DNA of 64,000 nt, from positions 1,798,001 through 1,862,000 of the forward strand of contig BSBN01000845.1 of NCBI GenBank assembly GCA_027924645.1. The letters run 5' to 3'. The position numbers were made by a program, and so were the translations under genes. Below the pieces are notes generated by a model. That model had not been told where the DNA came from, did no database searches, and saw only the letters and a list, made by a program, of their open reading frames with translations. Positions 10,907 through 24,819 of the stretch are shown piece by piece (the stretch's first letter is position 1; each line of letters begins with the position of its first letter). The DNA is from Cunninghamia lanceolata. Lineage: Eukaryota; Streptophyta; Pinopsida; Cupressales; Cupressaceae.

Positions 10907-12020
10907 GATGAACCCCCCTGAATTTGGAACTTTATCTCAGTTCATTGATTACAAAAAACTGTGAATAATCTAGGCCAGAGAATAAAAAATCAATTTATAA
11001 ATTGAGTACATGTGCATGAACAACCCGTAAAAAATGGTCAATTAATTACAATAGTTTTATATTTTCAGCCTTGTCAATTAAATTTGCACTTTAAAGAAAT
11101 GCCTTTCAAAATTGAAAAATAAATTTGCAAAGAAGGTTGCCAATGAGGTGAGGTCAGCAAACAGGGGCACAATGAGGTGACATCTAGTCGTTTTAGGACA
11201 AATCAGACCAAATTGTTTCCGCAAGCCGATTTAGGGAAAATCGGGCCGAATTAGGTTTTGGGCCTCCACATCTAGCCCTACCGCACCTCTATTTCGACGC
11301 CCTACAAATTCCTTTGTGTGAATGACTCAGCCTTTCTCCCTTCTGTTGGACATTACACGGATATGAATCGGATCACGCCCTCAAGGAAAGATTCAGCCAA
11401 TGAATCGACCTTATGCCCTTATGTTGGATGTCTCGATGCCACATGAAATAGGGCAAAGAATCAGCCTTCTGTTGGATGCCTGGATGCTGGCAAATTAGCT
11501 TTTATCACTCCCAATCGAGCTCTTTCATGCCCACAACACATCGGTCTTGGAACGCCCAAGGATCAGGGCGGCATTGGGGTTTGATGCAGTCGCTTTAATT
11601 GACCAGCAAACAGGGGCAACATAGGTGTTTGATTCGCCTCTGAATCACACCCTTCTCGGTCTCCAGGTGCCTTATACCTACCTATGGATCGCCTTCTTTC
11701 GACAGATCAGCCTCCTCTCTTGACCTTCACACCTTCTTCCACAGATCGGGCCTCTCTCGCCCTTTTCCACGCCAAGCACCCTTTGTGGAGACCGGACAGA
11801 CCAGTGACAAGGGTTTGAATGCATAGAAATAAGAGATTTCAATGGTTGCAACCTCAGCAAGTTCAATCGGCCTCTCCTCTCATTGAATCACCCTATCCTC
11901 TGTGAATAGAAATAATCTTCCACACGGATACAAAGATTACAACAAAAAAAAACTCTCATGCAATATTGTTTTTGAGAAATAACTCAATAGATAATATCGA
12001 ACAGAACAATCCAAAACCAG

Positions 12021-12036
12021 AATGGTTCTGATACCA
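12021..12036 (-). other. Primer binding site of the Gag-only element
   Basis: Minus-strand TGGTATCAGAACCATT directly abuts the LTR. The first ten bases match the initiator-methionine tRNA complement used by many plant Copia elements; the next bases have drifted. Confidence 0.7.
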
Positions 12037-12422
12037 TGTCAGATTCATCAAGATCTCTGGATAGATTTGCATGTACCAGATTGAGCCATGTGAAACAAGA
12101 AAACACACACCCTTACTTGAGAGATTGATCAAAAACAAAGAATATGCAAAGCAATGAAATAGCACCCAAAATATGAAACAATAGCTCAATGAATGGATGA
12201 ATTAACTAACAATATGAAGTACACTATATAGTCAATAGTCATCTAAATTTAGTGGAGCCAAAATGGGCATGTCCACTTAATTAAGACGGGCTAAAAAAGC
12301 ATAACCAAGAATAGCATGATGTTAAAGACATACTCCTTCTCAACTAGCACTCCTAAGCAAGCTTAACTGCTATGTGTAATTATCCATGTGCATGTAAATG
12401 CAAGAGATAATATACACTAATA
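12037..12422 (-). repeat. 5' LTR of the Gag-only element
   Basis: It is the partner of 9160-9544. Both copies share the internal string tttagtggagccaaaat and the same ends. Confidence 0.85.
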
Positions 12423-13620
12423 ATTGTTTATATGCAAGATGTGTCTGGATTATACTTGCTTAACAACTCTCAGTTGCAAAAATAAGAAATTATTAAATTA
12501 TTTTGTTAGAGCTCTATATAATACATGCACATTGTATTACTTTTAAAAAACACAAACATGTTTTGTTCGAAGTCCCTTATTTGGCCACTTTTTGTTCCCC
12601 AATTTGGTGTACTTACCTAGAAATGAACCTGTAATTCATGGGAATGATTTGATATTGAGATTTTTTAGTGACAAATCATTACCAAATGGTGAATAGTCTA
12701 AATTGAGGGCTCTATTTTTGGTGAAAAGGACAAGCTATAAGGGGAATTAAATCACCACATTTTTACAAAAAAATAGTTCAACACTAGTTAAATCATGCAA
12801 GGATTAAATTGTGTTGAAAATTGAATTATTTTTCCGCAACATTATGTGTGATTCAATCATATTCACCTAGAGTTTATAATACACATTACAAATCTAAATC
12901 ATATTCACCATTACTATTACATTCTTGCTTGTTTTGAGGGGCTATATTGCTATTATATGAAATTCCTACTTGTTTTGGGGGCCAAATTCATTTTAAAATT
13001 AAAATTTCCCACGTAGAAATCATATGTAATTTAAATGGATGTGTTGTGCCTCCCTAGTGTAGGCTAAACTAAAGACAAAACTCATAGTCTTATAGCAACA
13101 ACAAGACAATCAAATATGAATTTCCAACATTGTGCTATGATGTGCAACACTTGTATTCTCCTTTATTTCCTTTAATATTATGGTCTTTAAAAACTAGAGT
13201 ATACACGGGCTCAAATTTGATGATTATGAAGAATACAAGTGGCATAGATTTCATGTACTAATATTTTTTTTAATGTTTACTTCCAGATGAGAATTTGAGA
13301 TCTTGTTCGCAATCTATGACAGCTATTCACTTTATACAATGTTTGTAATGGCTCTTCTAGTGTTATTACAAGATGAGGCATGAATGGGACTTCTTGCCTA
13401 CATGATCTATAGAGAAATCCCAATCATTCATGTATGGCTTACATGTGTTTGATAAATTGTTTTTAGTTGATAAAAGGATTGTTCTTATTGATCTTCAATT
13501 TTTAGATAAATTTTGTAGAAATATCTACATGCCACAATAAATCAATCTGTCAAAATAAATCAACAAGTCAATTTCCCACCTTTGAATTTCTCCTTAATTT
13601 GATGTTTCTGATTTCTTTCC

Positions 13621-13812
13621 TAGAAGTAATAAGCATGCATGATTTAAAATATTTACCCATTCTTAGAATTCCTTTTGGACCGTTAAATTAATTATATTGA
13701 TTAATGTTTGATGTTAAGATATCAATAGTTGATTAATATACAATCTAACAGTCCAAAAGGAATTCTAGAAATGAGTGAGCATTTTAAATCACACATGCTT
13801 ATTACTTCCATA
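13621..13812. repeat. Long imperfect inverted repeat (fold-back)
   Basis: The left arm (about 13,621-13,711) and right arm (about 13,729-13,812) are near-complementary: aagtaataagcatg pairs with catgcttattactt, and agaattccttttgga pairs with tccaaaaggaattct. The stem is about 80-90 bp with a few mismatches and a short loop. It could be a fold-back element, a MITE remnant or a small-RNA hairpin. Confidence 0.7.
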
Positions 13813-14840
13813 AAAGTTTAGAGAGGAAATCAATGGTTGATATTCTGTCATATCATTTTCAAAATGTTTGATTTGTTATTTCTGAAATGTCCTATACTTT
13901 CATAGCAGTGCTTAAACTTACATTATTCCCTTTTGAAGATTGTTGGCCGACTCCCTTTGTTGTATGTAAATTAACATTACCTTAATATTTGTCTTTGAGC
14001 TGACCACATTTTGCAATATAACTAAAGTTACTATATTGGTTGACCACCTTCTGGTATATATTCCAAGACATATATAAATACATAGTTAAGATCGCCCAAA
14101 CTAATAATGTTAAGGATGGATTAGGAGTAGCAATCAATATATCTCACATGGCAATGATTCCATTTACTAAGAGGCAATGATTCATTATGAAAAGGCAATG
14201 CTTATGTTTACGAAGACAAAGATTCTATGTGAAAGGATATATGAAAGAATTTGAGGATAAATAAAAGTTTTTAAAAAAGGCAGCGATCAAATTTAGTTAG
14301 TGAAAGGTTACAATTCAATAGAGATATGACCTGTTGTGAAGAAGTATGGTTTTGAAGAGTTACTTCCTTATTATTAGTCACATCCATTCATAATGGATGC
14401 CTCCATTTGGAATGATATAAAATGTGGAAGAAGGAATGAATATTTGGGATATATAGAAGAAGGAAGAAATATATATTCTAGCAGAGATAAATCCGTGGGC
14501 AGACATCGGTAGTGGTATATATGCAATAATTGTAGCAGTAGAGGGTTATGTATTGCAGCCATTGTATCATACTATAACTTTATCAGCCTCTCATTTTATT
14601 AGTCCATCATCCTACTATTCAAATATTATATCATTTTCTTATTCTATCCTTCTATCATTATATTATTCCATTCTATCAATCTATCATTCTATTATTATTT
14701 CATCCTCTTATTCTATCATTCTATCGTTCATTGAGTCTATTATTGAGTCAATCGAATCAGCAAATATCTGAGATATAACATCAATTAGCAATCAAAGGAG
14801 GTTATCTTCATTGGAAGGAAGTCATATAAATCAATCAAAA

Positions 14841-14842
<2 letters not shown>

Positions 14843-14916
<74 letters not shown>
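14843..14916. repeat. AT microsatellite, about 37 units
   Basis: Uninterrupted AT dinucleotide run. Confidence 0.95.
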
Positions 14917-14919
<3 letters not shown>

Positions 14920-16737
14920 TTATACAACAAGAGTTAACAATAAGAAGGATATATTACAATCCTTGAACCAAACATGAAATCCATCAAGAGGTACTTTTAA
15001 CCCAATGAGCCATCACATTTGATATGAATGTGAAATGCATATTAGGGGACAAGTAGTAGCACTAGTCCCTTCATCAAGTAGCCCACACCAAGTTGGATGG
15101 ACAGATGTTTCTATCACTTGTGGGCCAAGGGAGTGAAATCTGGGATAGACGTACCACCCTTTGGCTTGGTTAAGATGTACCAAGCTCCTGATGCCCTATA
15201 TGCCTTCTCATAGAGTTTCATTATGTGGTTGATTGGGAATAACCTTGAAATGATTATATGTCTACTTCATGTATGACGTGTATAGTTTTTTCTTGTTAAT
15301 ATATGTATAGAACTTATTATTAATTATGCTATGAAATATGAGTTTAATATGAATGATAGATGAATTTAATATGAATGATGTTATGAATTGAATATTATCT
15401 TAATTTATTGATATTTAATATTTCTATTATCACTTTCTAGTGATTATTATTGTGTGCAAATAAAGAAATCAGGACTACCCAAAGAGGGGACATTACAATT
15501 GCCCCCTCAATCCCCTCAATAGGGTTCTATGGGCCCTTGACCCCTACAAGGGGCATCGTCCCTTGACCCTATTAGTGGTTGCTACCCTTAGGCCCCTTCT
15601 TTGACATTATGGAAAATAAAAGAATATATGGGGGGCTACGCTAACCAATGGTGCAGATATAGATGAACACATAATTTAAATTAATTTTTTGATCTTATGG
15701 TTTGTTCAAGTTAATAATTTCCTTTTCCATAGGCAGATTTTTTTAAAGGAAAGATCTTGAAAGGAAGCAAGGTACATAAAATAGCTTCCTACACAAAACT
15801 AATGAGGGGAGAGTTATGCAAATTTTTAATCTTTACAGTTAACATAGAAGAAGATACATGACATAAATCAAATCAGCAATACCATTATGCAAGATATACA
15901 TGGGGAAAACTTTTTCAGGTAAAAAACCCCACACTCCAAAGCACAACCCAATGTATTATTCAATAATCAAATAATGGTTACAATAAAATCATAGAACCAA
16001 GCTCTTTTAAGAGTTCACCAACACCTAGTATCTAGAGTAATTTCGATAGCATAACAACATTTGCAAATCAACCATACAAACTACTCCAACAAGCACCTTA
16101 TTTAAAGAGAGATACAAGCATGAAGGAAGATTCTAGAGAAATCAACAAGAGATGGGCGTCCAAATCCATGTGGTGCACTTTCCCAACACATGTTTGACTC
16201 TTGCGACACTTATACAATATTCATTTACACCTCTTACAACCCTCCATACTTGGGCGCCCCAAATTTACCCAAAATAGGTATGACAGATGCTTTTACATCG
16301 TCATAAAATCTATCATATATGACAACACTTACAGCTATAAGAGAATTTGTCATAACTGACTATTAATAAATGATTCGCTTCTAGTTTGTCATATCCCAAA
16401 CTTGGGCGCCCCAAAATGAGCTAAGTCAAAGATGCCTCTTATAGTATCAAACATGCAAATGACACTTGTCTCATCCCTTCTATTTCTATCTCTTAGAATG
16501 TCATACGATTTGTCATAGTTCTTATGCATCATAAACCTCTTACAACACCCAAAATATGTCGACACATGGCAAGATGCTCTTGGGTCAACCCACAATACAG
16601 TGTCCCACATTTTGGCTAAAGTGGGACATTGAAATCAACATTTATAACCAAATCTTCACTTTCTGACACCTATAGTAGTTAAACCATTAAGAATTTGAAG
16701 ATGATGTGAACTAGTGAGTTGTGAGATTTTGTTTGTA

Positions 16738-16740
<3 letters not shown>

Positions 16741-16791
<51 letters not shown>
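16741..16791. repeat. TA microsatellite, about 25 units
   Basis: Uninterrupted TA dinucleotide run. Confidence 0.95.
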
Positions 16792-16797
<6 letters not shown>

Positions 16798-19263
16798 TAA
16801 ATTATGAATTTTTTACATATTTTTTAATAATTTATTTTTTTATAGTAAACAATATTTTTAAAAAAGTGATGTTTATGTTGTAATGCATAACTTTTTTAAT
16901 AGAAAGGATAAAATTCTAATTTTTAAAATAGAGATTTGTAATACCGATATCTTTTGTTGCATATTTTTTAATTAATTTTTGAAGCGAGATTAATTATAAT
17001 TTGGACATAGGTTTATGTCATAGCATATAACTTGTTTTGTATGTATCAAAATTTAATTTTTTATTTATTTTTTGTTGAAACAAGGACATCACTACCTAGG
17101 GCACATATATTTTTTAGAAATTTTTTTCTCTATATTTTTATTTTTCCTCTTGTGTAGAATAGAGACCTTGTTGTTAGGTGAAAAACTTATGTTCACTAGA
17201 AAATAGAAAATAAATATAATAATCAAATTAAATTATTAAAAATTATACTTTTTGGAAAGAGTATACAAAGGGCTACATAATTAAAAAATATAAATTGTAA
17301 CTGACTTCATTTGACCCCCCTACGCCCTCCAAGAAAAAAGGTGAAGCAAAGTTAGTTTTTATCAACATTTTGATAGGTACATAGGGGACTCTATCGAGGG
17401 TTTAATTTAAGACTAGGAGGGTTCTATCCAAGGGGGTTTGATCTAAGGTGGTTTTATCTAAGTCCATTCAATTAAACCCCTTTAGATGGAACCCCTCAAG
17501 GCTTAAATCATTATTTTTCTAAAAAATATGCGATTTCAAGCAAAAATTAGGTTGTCCCATAAGTGGGACATAGTATTGTGGGACTTTCCTCCTACCACAA
17601 AATGGGATGCCCAAATCCACATGTAATGCCAAGTATGTATCCATGTCACCTTCACCATAGAGTGACACCTCATTGTGCCACTACCACAAGATGACATAAT
17701 AATTCTGCACACTTAATTAAATAAATGGACAAATAAACAATAAATAAATAATACAACATTAAGAACTTACAAAGGTTGAGACACATTAATTCCCAACATA
17801 TTTTCCTTGGTAATTAATTCACTTAGCTAATATTCACTTTGATTTGTCAAGATTTTATACAAATTTCTAGTGATGTGCAAAATCTTGCTAAGAATATATA
17901 TTTTTTAAGGAATGATTCACCATGAAAATTAATTCACTTAGCCAAGATTCACTAGGATCTTATACAAATTTTTAGGGGTCCTTTCTTAAAGTTATCACTA
18001 ATCTAACAATATTCGACAAATTGAAACTTGGTTGCCTCTGTATCTAAATATCTAAATTTGTGTAAGGATTGATGGTGTTTACAAACACCTTTGGGAAGCA
18101 TGCTAAATTATGAGAGTCACATTCTTCTTATTTGAACCTCTAATACACTAAATTCATAGCTTTGAGCAAAAACAAAGAAAAAACAAGTGTGCAATGGACA
18201 CTAGGATTATGTGTTTTGATGTATCCCTTGAAAATGCTACTGCAATGCTCTCATAAATGGTCTATTAAAATTCTTATGAGTAACCCTTGCATGCTTCTAG
18301 ATGATTTTCAAATGAATGAATAAATATTTTTAAATACAACAACCAAACATAAAAATCAATACAAAAGTCTACTAGGTCGGCTCATAATGACTAGTATGAG
18401 GGAGTTAGTAGGATTAATTTTGAATTTGAATTTTAAAAGTTGATTCATGATCATAGAACTGACCTTGATCAAATCAAGTTTGCACTCAAATCTAACATAC
18501 GGTAATGAAGATGGATCTCAAAATTAGAATCAATCTTTAAAAATGAGATAATTAAATTGGAATATGGTAATATCATGAACCAAAGTGACACAAAAATATG
18601 CCACTTTAAACTAATTAATATATTTAAAATACTAAAAACCAAAACTAATCTAAAATATATTTTAAAAAAACCCATAAATATACAATTTTCACAATTACAT
18701 ATTTCTCCACAATAAAATAGATTGCATATTATTTCTAAAATAAAGAAGACATTACTGACTTTGTGAGTTTGAATTTTTTATTTTTACTTTCTTTGTTGAG
18801 GTTTTGATATTGCTAATTTTTTTAAAATTTAGTAAATATTTCTTCAGATGACAATGAGTTCGTGAAAACTTTACCAACTAGTTAAATGTAAAATGACACG
18901 GAATGAAAATTTACAACCATCAACAAAGCTTATTTGACAGATGTGTTGAGTTTAAAATTTGAGGTGTTATAAATTATTTCTATTTATCTTCATCAAAGAT
19001 ATGTAAAGGAATCTGTTCCACATTTAACACTGATTAAAATTAAAAAGATGAGAAGAATGGAGCAATATTAAACTATTGAATGAGAAGATATGTTTTGTTT
19101 TTTTATTTTTTCATTAATATTTGATAGAAAGATTGTGTGAGAATTAACTTTTCACAGCAACGAAATGTTCAAGGTTGAATAATAGCCCATCCAAATTGAC
19201 ATTTAAGATGCCATGGAAAACAATACTAGACAACTGGTAGAGCTAGTGATGATGCAGTTGGTC

Positions 19264-19628
19264 TAATTTACTGGTGTAGCCTAAATTACCAAATAGCAAT
19301 GATTGTATGTTGCTAAAGAGAAGTTTCTATAGGAATAATGACTATGTGAATTTAATGCACTATGAACTCTTAAGCAAAACAATGATCATAGCAATAATTG
19401 ATTTCTTCTTTTCTGGATGGGGAAGCTCACCGACTCTGAAACCCAACAAGGTGTGTGGGATTTCAGAGCAATTTTCCACATTGACGCGCCAATTAGGTGT
19501 TTCTACTTTAATGGATAATCATGTTGGACTTGCAATGCACCTTGGTTTGTTAAGGTATTAAATGCCAGTCTATGGTTGTCATACACTGGGACTTCCATTC
19601 AAGTTATTAAGTACGTTGTATTGACTAT
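19264..19628 (+). promoter_or_regulatory. Orphaned GRP2 promoter (segmental duplication copy 2, left part)
   Basis: It matches the GRP1 promoter up to the bases just before the TATA box (ttgtattgactat). The rest of the copy resumes at 36,644, after the Gypsy element. The last five bases, ACTAT (19624-19628), form the left target duplication. The promoter module is present once here, against twice in GRP1. Confidence 0.8.
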
Positions 19629-20667
19629 TGTATACACCTAAAAATGACATGACTCTATCTAAATAAATATTTTAAATATTTATTTCATCTTAATGTTCCT
19701 CTATTAATAAATAAATAAATCAATTTATTTATTTGATTCATTTACCTCCCATTAATTGAATAAATTACATTTATTTAATTAATTTCATCAATATCAACTT
19801 TATTCTTCCAAACAATTAAATAATTTTAATTATTTAATTAAATCATTCATTCTCCCAAATTTAAATAAAATGCAAATTTATTTAAATTAAATCTCAGTCT
19901 CCAAAAATAAAATATAATCAAATATTTTATTTATTCTTCTAAATCTTGCACAATCAATTAAATAAATTTATTTATTTAATTTGCTTTCTTATCTTCTAAA
20001 AATCTTCCAAATCTTCTAAGAATAAATCTTCCTTGTCATACAAAAGTAAAAGCTGAGTTAATTGATTTAAAGAAACTTTGTTTTTATCAACAAACTCTTA
20101 AATTAGAAAAATATATTCTAATTTATGAAATAAAAGCTCATCCTCATCCAGAAAGTAGTTAACTCGAACAAAACAACTTTTTGAAAGACACGTCTTCTTT
20201 CTATTCGCGCACATTATCTCAAACATCCTCTACCATTGATCTTCTTATTTCTTCTACACCATTGATCTTCTCTCACACAATTATATAAATACCCCTCTAT
20301 GCTTCCATTTCAGATCATGAAGCTTTCAAGTAAGATTACTCTGTCGTATCCATAGCGCGCCATTGGCACCCCCATTCTCACATCATTCATTATCCATTTC
20401 ATAATTGTGTTGAAGCTCATCTTCAATACGATAAGTATCTTAGCCATTTTTGTTTCGTCATCTTGAGGAAACAAAGCAAGGAAGCAAGCTTCCTGAGGGA
20501 TACATTCATCACCAAAGATGGATTGAGAATAGGCAAACAATGGAAGCCGCCAGGTAACAAAGCATTGTAAGTTTGTTTACTTGTTTTATTCTTTGTTATT
20601 TGCATATTTCATCAAAGTTATTAGGTTTATAAATTCATTTTAATATTATCCCATTTTCTTGATAACA
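19629..20667 (+). repeat. 5' LTR of the Tat Gypsy element
   Basis: 1,039 bp. It contains many ttatttaatt/aaataaat blocks and a TATA-like ttatataaatacccctc near 20,280, a likely promoter for the element. The 3' LTR has the same ends. Confidence 0.9.
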
Positions 20668-20671
20668 TTTC

Positions 20672-20690
20672 TGGCGCCCACCATGGGGCC
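20672..20690 (+). other. Primer binding site of the Tat Gypsy element
   Basis: The sequence tggcgcccaccatggggcc starts four bases after the LTR. It begins with TGG, the complement of a tRNA CCA end. The exact tRNA was not determined. Confidence 0.7.
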
Positions 20691-20740
20691 TTTGCCCCAA
20701 ATCTAATCAAATAAATTGAGTTCTTGAGTGATAGGTTTTG

Positions 20741-22925
20741 TACAGACTCCGTACAATCTCCAAATAGGTTTAGTTGGTGCATATGAGCAATCCCACAACG
20801 CATCTAATCCCTGTTCCAATGCATATAATTTTTTGGCTCATACATCCTCCAAGGTGGTGCATATACCACCTGTTCTAGCGCATATAATTTTACAGTGCAT
20901 CTGTCCTCCAGATTGGTGCATCTGACATCTGATCTAGCACTTTTGACTATTTTGTGCATGCATTCTCTCTCTGCGCTTATAACCTATTCTCCTATGCATT
21001 TGTAATTGCTGCACTTTTGAGTATTGTTTATGCGCATACAGTCTCCTAAGCTGTGCATGTGTTTTGAAGAGTAGTTTAGGGGTTTCTTGATGGCTTTCTA
21101 ACGCTGACACTTGTCTTGCAGGATTGATTCTCTAATTTTCATGCAAGTTTAAGAGATGAATAGTTTCATTTTCTTAAAACACACATCATAGGCTAACTAG
21201 CAAGAAAAGTAAAAATGTGTACATGTAAATCTCACATAGTTCTTAACTAGGAGGGTAGTAACGAAAATCATTGATATCTTTGCCATATTGCTATCTCTTT
21301 TAGTTTAAAACATTGCTATCTTGCAAAAGGAAAGAATCATTGCTATCTTTTAATCACTTCAAAGTTAACAACTGTGTGAGTGCCCAAGTAGAGTAATGCA
21401 TATAGTTTTTCTCATTTTAAATAGGATTGGATAAACCACTATTTACTGTGTCTTCTAAATGACAATAGGCTTATGCTCTCCCCTTTACTGGGTGACCAGA
21501 ATACCAGACTTGTCATTTTTTGTGTATAACCTTTAGAGGGGCCTACCCTTGGATGCTCGCCTATCCAAGTGGGAACAACCCTAAGTGGTAACAGGCTAAA
21601 GCCAAGCCCTACCAATCCACCATAAATAAATTGTACTTGAGGCGAAAGCTTCCTGCAATGAGTGACATTGTGTTATACCGACAGCCAACCTCTCCCAAAA
21701 CCCTTCAAGGCCTAACCCTTGAAGGCTGGGAGACTCCATAACGGAGAATAGCACTGCCACACGTATAACCACTCAAACGGTTGCCTTGACTACTTAGCCA
21801 TTGTCTAGTATACCAAAATCCTTCTATTTGTTGGTGCAAAAGGTGGGACCTTTGAAGCGGCCCTGATTCATGTGATTCTTAGTAGCGGTAGCAGGGACAA
21901 TCCTAAGGTTCAGTGGGGGGACGAGCCTAAGGAAACCCAGATCTGGTATGTGTGAGAAGTGAGTGCCATGGAGGGGAGCCAATGCTACTATATCCTGAAG
22001 CTACACGCTTTGAATATGCATAGCTAGGGGACTCAACAAATACTATCTTTTCCTGCCTAGGATTGTAATTGTTCTTGTGTCAAAAAGTCCACAAAAATAC
22101 AAAAAAAATAATAAAAGATAAAAATCATGAAAACCTCTTTGCATTTACTATGTCTTCATCTTCCATAATTGAAGATCAAAATAAAAAAAAGACCAAGTTT
22201 TCAACCAAAAAAATAGAAATCTTTGAAAAATGTGCCAAAACTCTACAAAAAATAAACAAAAAAATCAGAACTGCGCATTCACTACGACCTATTGTGCATT
22301 CATTGTGACCTATTGCACATTTGATTACTGTTGTTGTGCATATAAAATTTGCCTGATCTGCACATGTGCTTTGACCTGCTATGCTTTTGCCTTTTATTCC
22401 TACACATTTACTGCTGCGCATCCATTCCAGAGAGATGTTCCAAACTTCCTTTGAGAAAAACTTTCAACTTTTCAAACACCCATTTCAAACTTGTTTCAGT
22501 TTTCCCAAGATTTGATTAAAATCGTACAAGTCAATCATCTCGTTCTTTTTCCAGACCATATCTACTTTTCCCATGATCGCATCATCCAAAAACTTCGCAA
22601 AGCTCTTCCAAAATCAAACAAAATATCAAAAACCAGGCTAGCACCAAGCTATTCTTGATCGCATCAACTTCAAACAAACCTAGTGAGTCTCCACTATCAA
22701 GGATCAATCATCCTTTTCTCTCAAAACTCTAATAGTGGCTTGTGCAAGACTAGTCTACATCAAGTAACCTGATTTCTATCATCCTTACTTTGACTATCAT
22801 TTTGTTAACCCATCTCGTTTGACTCCAATAGATCTAAGGAAAACCTTGTGCAAACCTTGACACATTCTATCACTTCTTGTTCAAAACTTTCAAGCTCACT
22901 CCATCCCTTCTCAAATTCACCTTGC
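20741..22925 (+). other. Untranslated leader of the Tat Gypsy element, with GCATAT-type repeats
   Basis: From 20,778 to about 21,060, and again at 22,260-22,420, short motifs of the type (g)tgcatat or gcgcatat recur about every 20-40 bases. The rest (21,470-22,030) is less AT-rich and shows no coding frame. A small inverted repeat (cccttcaagg...cccttgaagg) lies near 21,700. Confidence 0.6.
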
Positions 22926-24300
22926 ATGGTCTTAACAAGGTCCCAAAAACAAAAGCAAATTGAAATGGTGAACAAAACTATTCCATCCCCTCACGACAGT
23001 GATGAGGAAATTTGTTTGGAAGAGATTCTCCACTCTCAATAAGATTGAAGGTTCCAATGCTTAATGGACAAGGTGCTTGTCCAAGACCCTACTAGATTCT
23101 TTCTTCACTTAGCACAACAAGGAGTCAAGCTCCCTAAGGATTTTGACATGGAAGAGTTAAAAGAATCTGAGGAAGAAAGAAACCCTGAGGGAAGCACACA
23201 AGAGGAAATAACCATAGACAAAAGTAAAGCAACCATTGATTCTACAAACACCCTAAGCTTAATGACCCAATAGATCCAAGCTTTACAACAACAATTCACA
23301 GACATGTAAATATGAACATCAACTAAGCATTATTCCTAGAGGATATTTCACCATATCCTTTTGATAGGACCTTGATCATGATACCTTTCCCCTCTAAATT
23401 TGAGGTACAAAAATTTGATAAATGTCATGGAAAGGGTGATCCAAGAGACTACATCAGGGAATTTAACGCTGCATGCCTTGAAGTTGCCCACAATGATACT
23501 TATCTTATGCGACTATTTCCAAGAAGCTTAGGAGGACAAGCCATGGAGTGATTTTCTAGACTACCTTCTAGCATAAGAACCTTTAACGAACTTGTGGACA
23601 AATTTGTCACGCACTTCTCCTACAATATTGAGCATGACACCTCAATTTTAGATCTTTGTAACATCAAGCAAAAGGGTGGAGAATCTTTCGTCGCCTTCCT
23701 ACAAAGATGGAGATAGTTGGCAAGTAAATGCCCACATCAAATACCTGAAAAATAAATACTAGAGATGTTTGTCCATAAATTACAAATTGACTTAAGCTAC
23801 CAGATACAAATCCAATGTCCTACTTCCTTTAGTAAGGTCATTGAGATGGGTCTAATTATCGAAAAGGCTTTAATTGCCAAAGGTCAAATAAAGCTTTATA
23901 AGGATACTCCAAGATTCTGGACAAAGAAAAAGAACATTGTAAATGACGGGGTGGTAGATGCCAAAAATGCAGCACCAAAACAACTAATCTTCAACTTGTC
24001 GAACCCGCAAAACAAACCACGAAACACTGAATCACAGTTTACAAGCTATTAGCCTCAGAGGAAATTCACGCCCCTAGGGGAAACATTAGAAACCTCCCTA
24101 CCAAAGTTAATCACAAAAAAACTCATAACACTTCCAACAGCGCGGGAATATGAACCAAAAGTCAAACCTCCTTGGTGGAATGACAATGATTTTTGTGAGT
24201 ACCACTGAAATAGGGGGCACAAAACCAACGACTGCATTGCGCTCAAGCACACTATACAAGATTTAATAGATCAAAACAAAGTGTCACTTGATGGACATAC
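22926..24300 (+). pseudogene. Tat Gypsy gag relic
   Basis: A likely start is MVLTRSQKQKQ at 22,926. A capsid-type region near 23,390-23,900 reads KFDKCHGKGDPRDYIREF, then LFPRSLGGQAME, matching the retrotransposon Gag fold that builds the particle. A zinc-knuckle-like motif at about 24,196-24,240 reads CEYH, stop, NRGHKTNDC. At least six in-frame stops and frame changes break it. Confidence 0.8.
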
Positions 24301-24819
24301 CTCTAATAATGATCACCAAGCATTCAAAGGTCCACTTCCCAACTATGAATAGGGAGGGTCTTCCAATAAAAACAATGGAAGAACTAACAATGCCAATTAC
24401 ACAAGCATGTCATTTGACTATGTTGTTAACTACATCTCAGAAAGTGATCCACGTGTCAATGTGATCACTTTAAACAAAGACTTAGATTGTAATGCTAGCA
24501 CTCGCAATAATAGAGTCACTCTTAGAGGAGTCCCAGCCTCTCTATCTAAACAATACAGTATCCTGGATCAACTCCATAAGACACTTGCACATATCTCCAT
24601 TCTAGAACTTCTGCATCTATCCCCATCTCATAGGGCCATACTTGACAAAGCTCTGTCAGAAGCCTCTGTTCCAATGAACCTTGCCGAAGAATAGTTTCAA
24701 ACCATGGTAGGTCACATTACCTCACCTCACTCCCTATCATTCACTAAAAAGGATGATATGTCAATCACCCAATCTCATAACACCTCTCTCCATATCGAAG
24801 CCTTCATCCACAAACACAG

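Larger units (their letters stand above)
9160..12422 (-). mobile_element. Non-autonomous Copia-like LTR element carrying only Gag (TR-GAG-like)
   Basis: Two direct repeats of 385-386 bp (9160-9544 and 12037-12422) flank the element. Read on the minus strand, the 5' LTR (12037-12422) is followed at once by TGGTATCAGAACC, a primer site resembling the initiator-Met tRNA type. A polypurine tract AAGGGGGGG (plus 9545-9553) precedes the 3' LTR. Flanks are GTTGT (9155-9159) and ATTGT (12423-12427), a likely 5-bp target duplication with one change. The interior of about 2.5 kb encodes a Gag-like protein but no protease, integrase or reverse transcriptase. This is the layout described for TR-GAG or LARD-type elements, which depend on enzymes from full-length relatives. 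Confidence 0.8.
12428..19263. other. Intergenic DNA, no supported gene
   Basis: The stretch is AT-rich, with a fold-back (13.6-13.8 kb), a pyrimidine-rich tattctat-type stretch (about 14,575-14,750) and two AT microsatellites. Around 15,100-15,290 a plus frame reads MDRCFYHLWAKGVKSGI and onward with stops, possibly an old coding relic, not identified. Related strings with cttgggcgcccc occur near 16,250 and 16,398, and a duplicated block with taattcacttagc lies near 17,810 and 17,930. These look like worn repeats. Confidence 0.5.

Noticed and set aside
14553..14771. Ser/Tyr/Ile-rich 72-codon plus frame
   Set aside because: It comes from a simple tattctat-like pyrimidine-rich stretch, not a gene.
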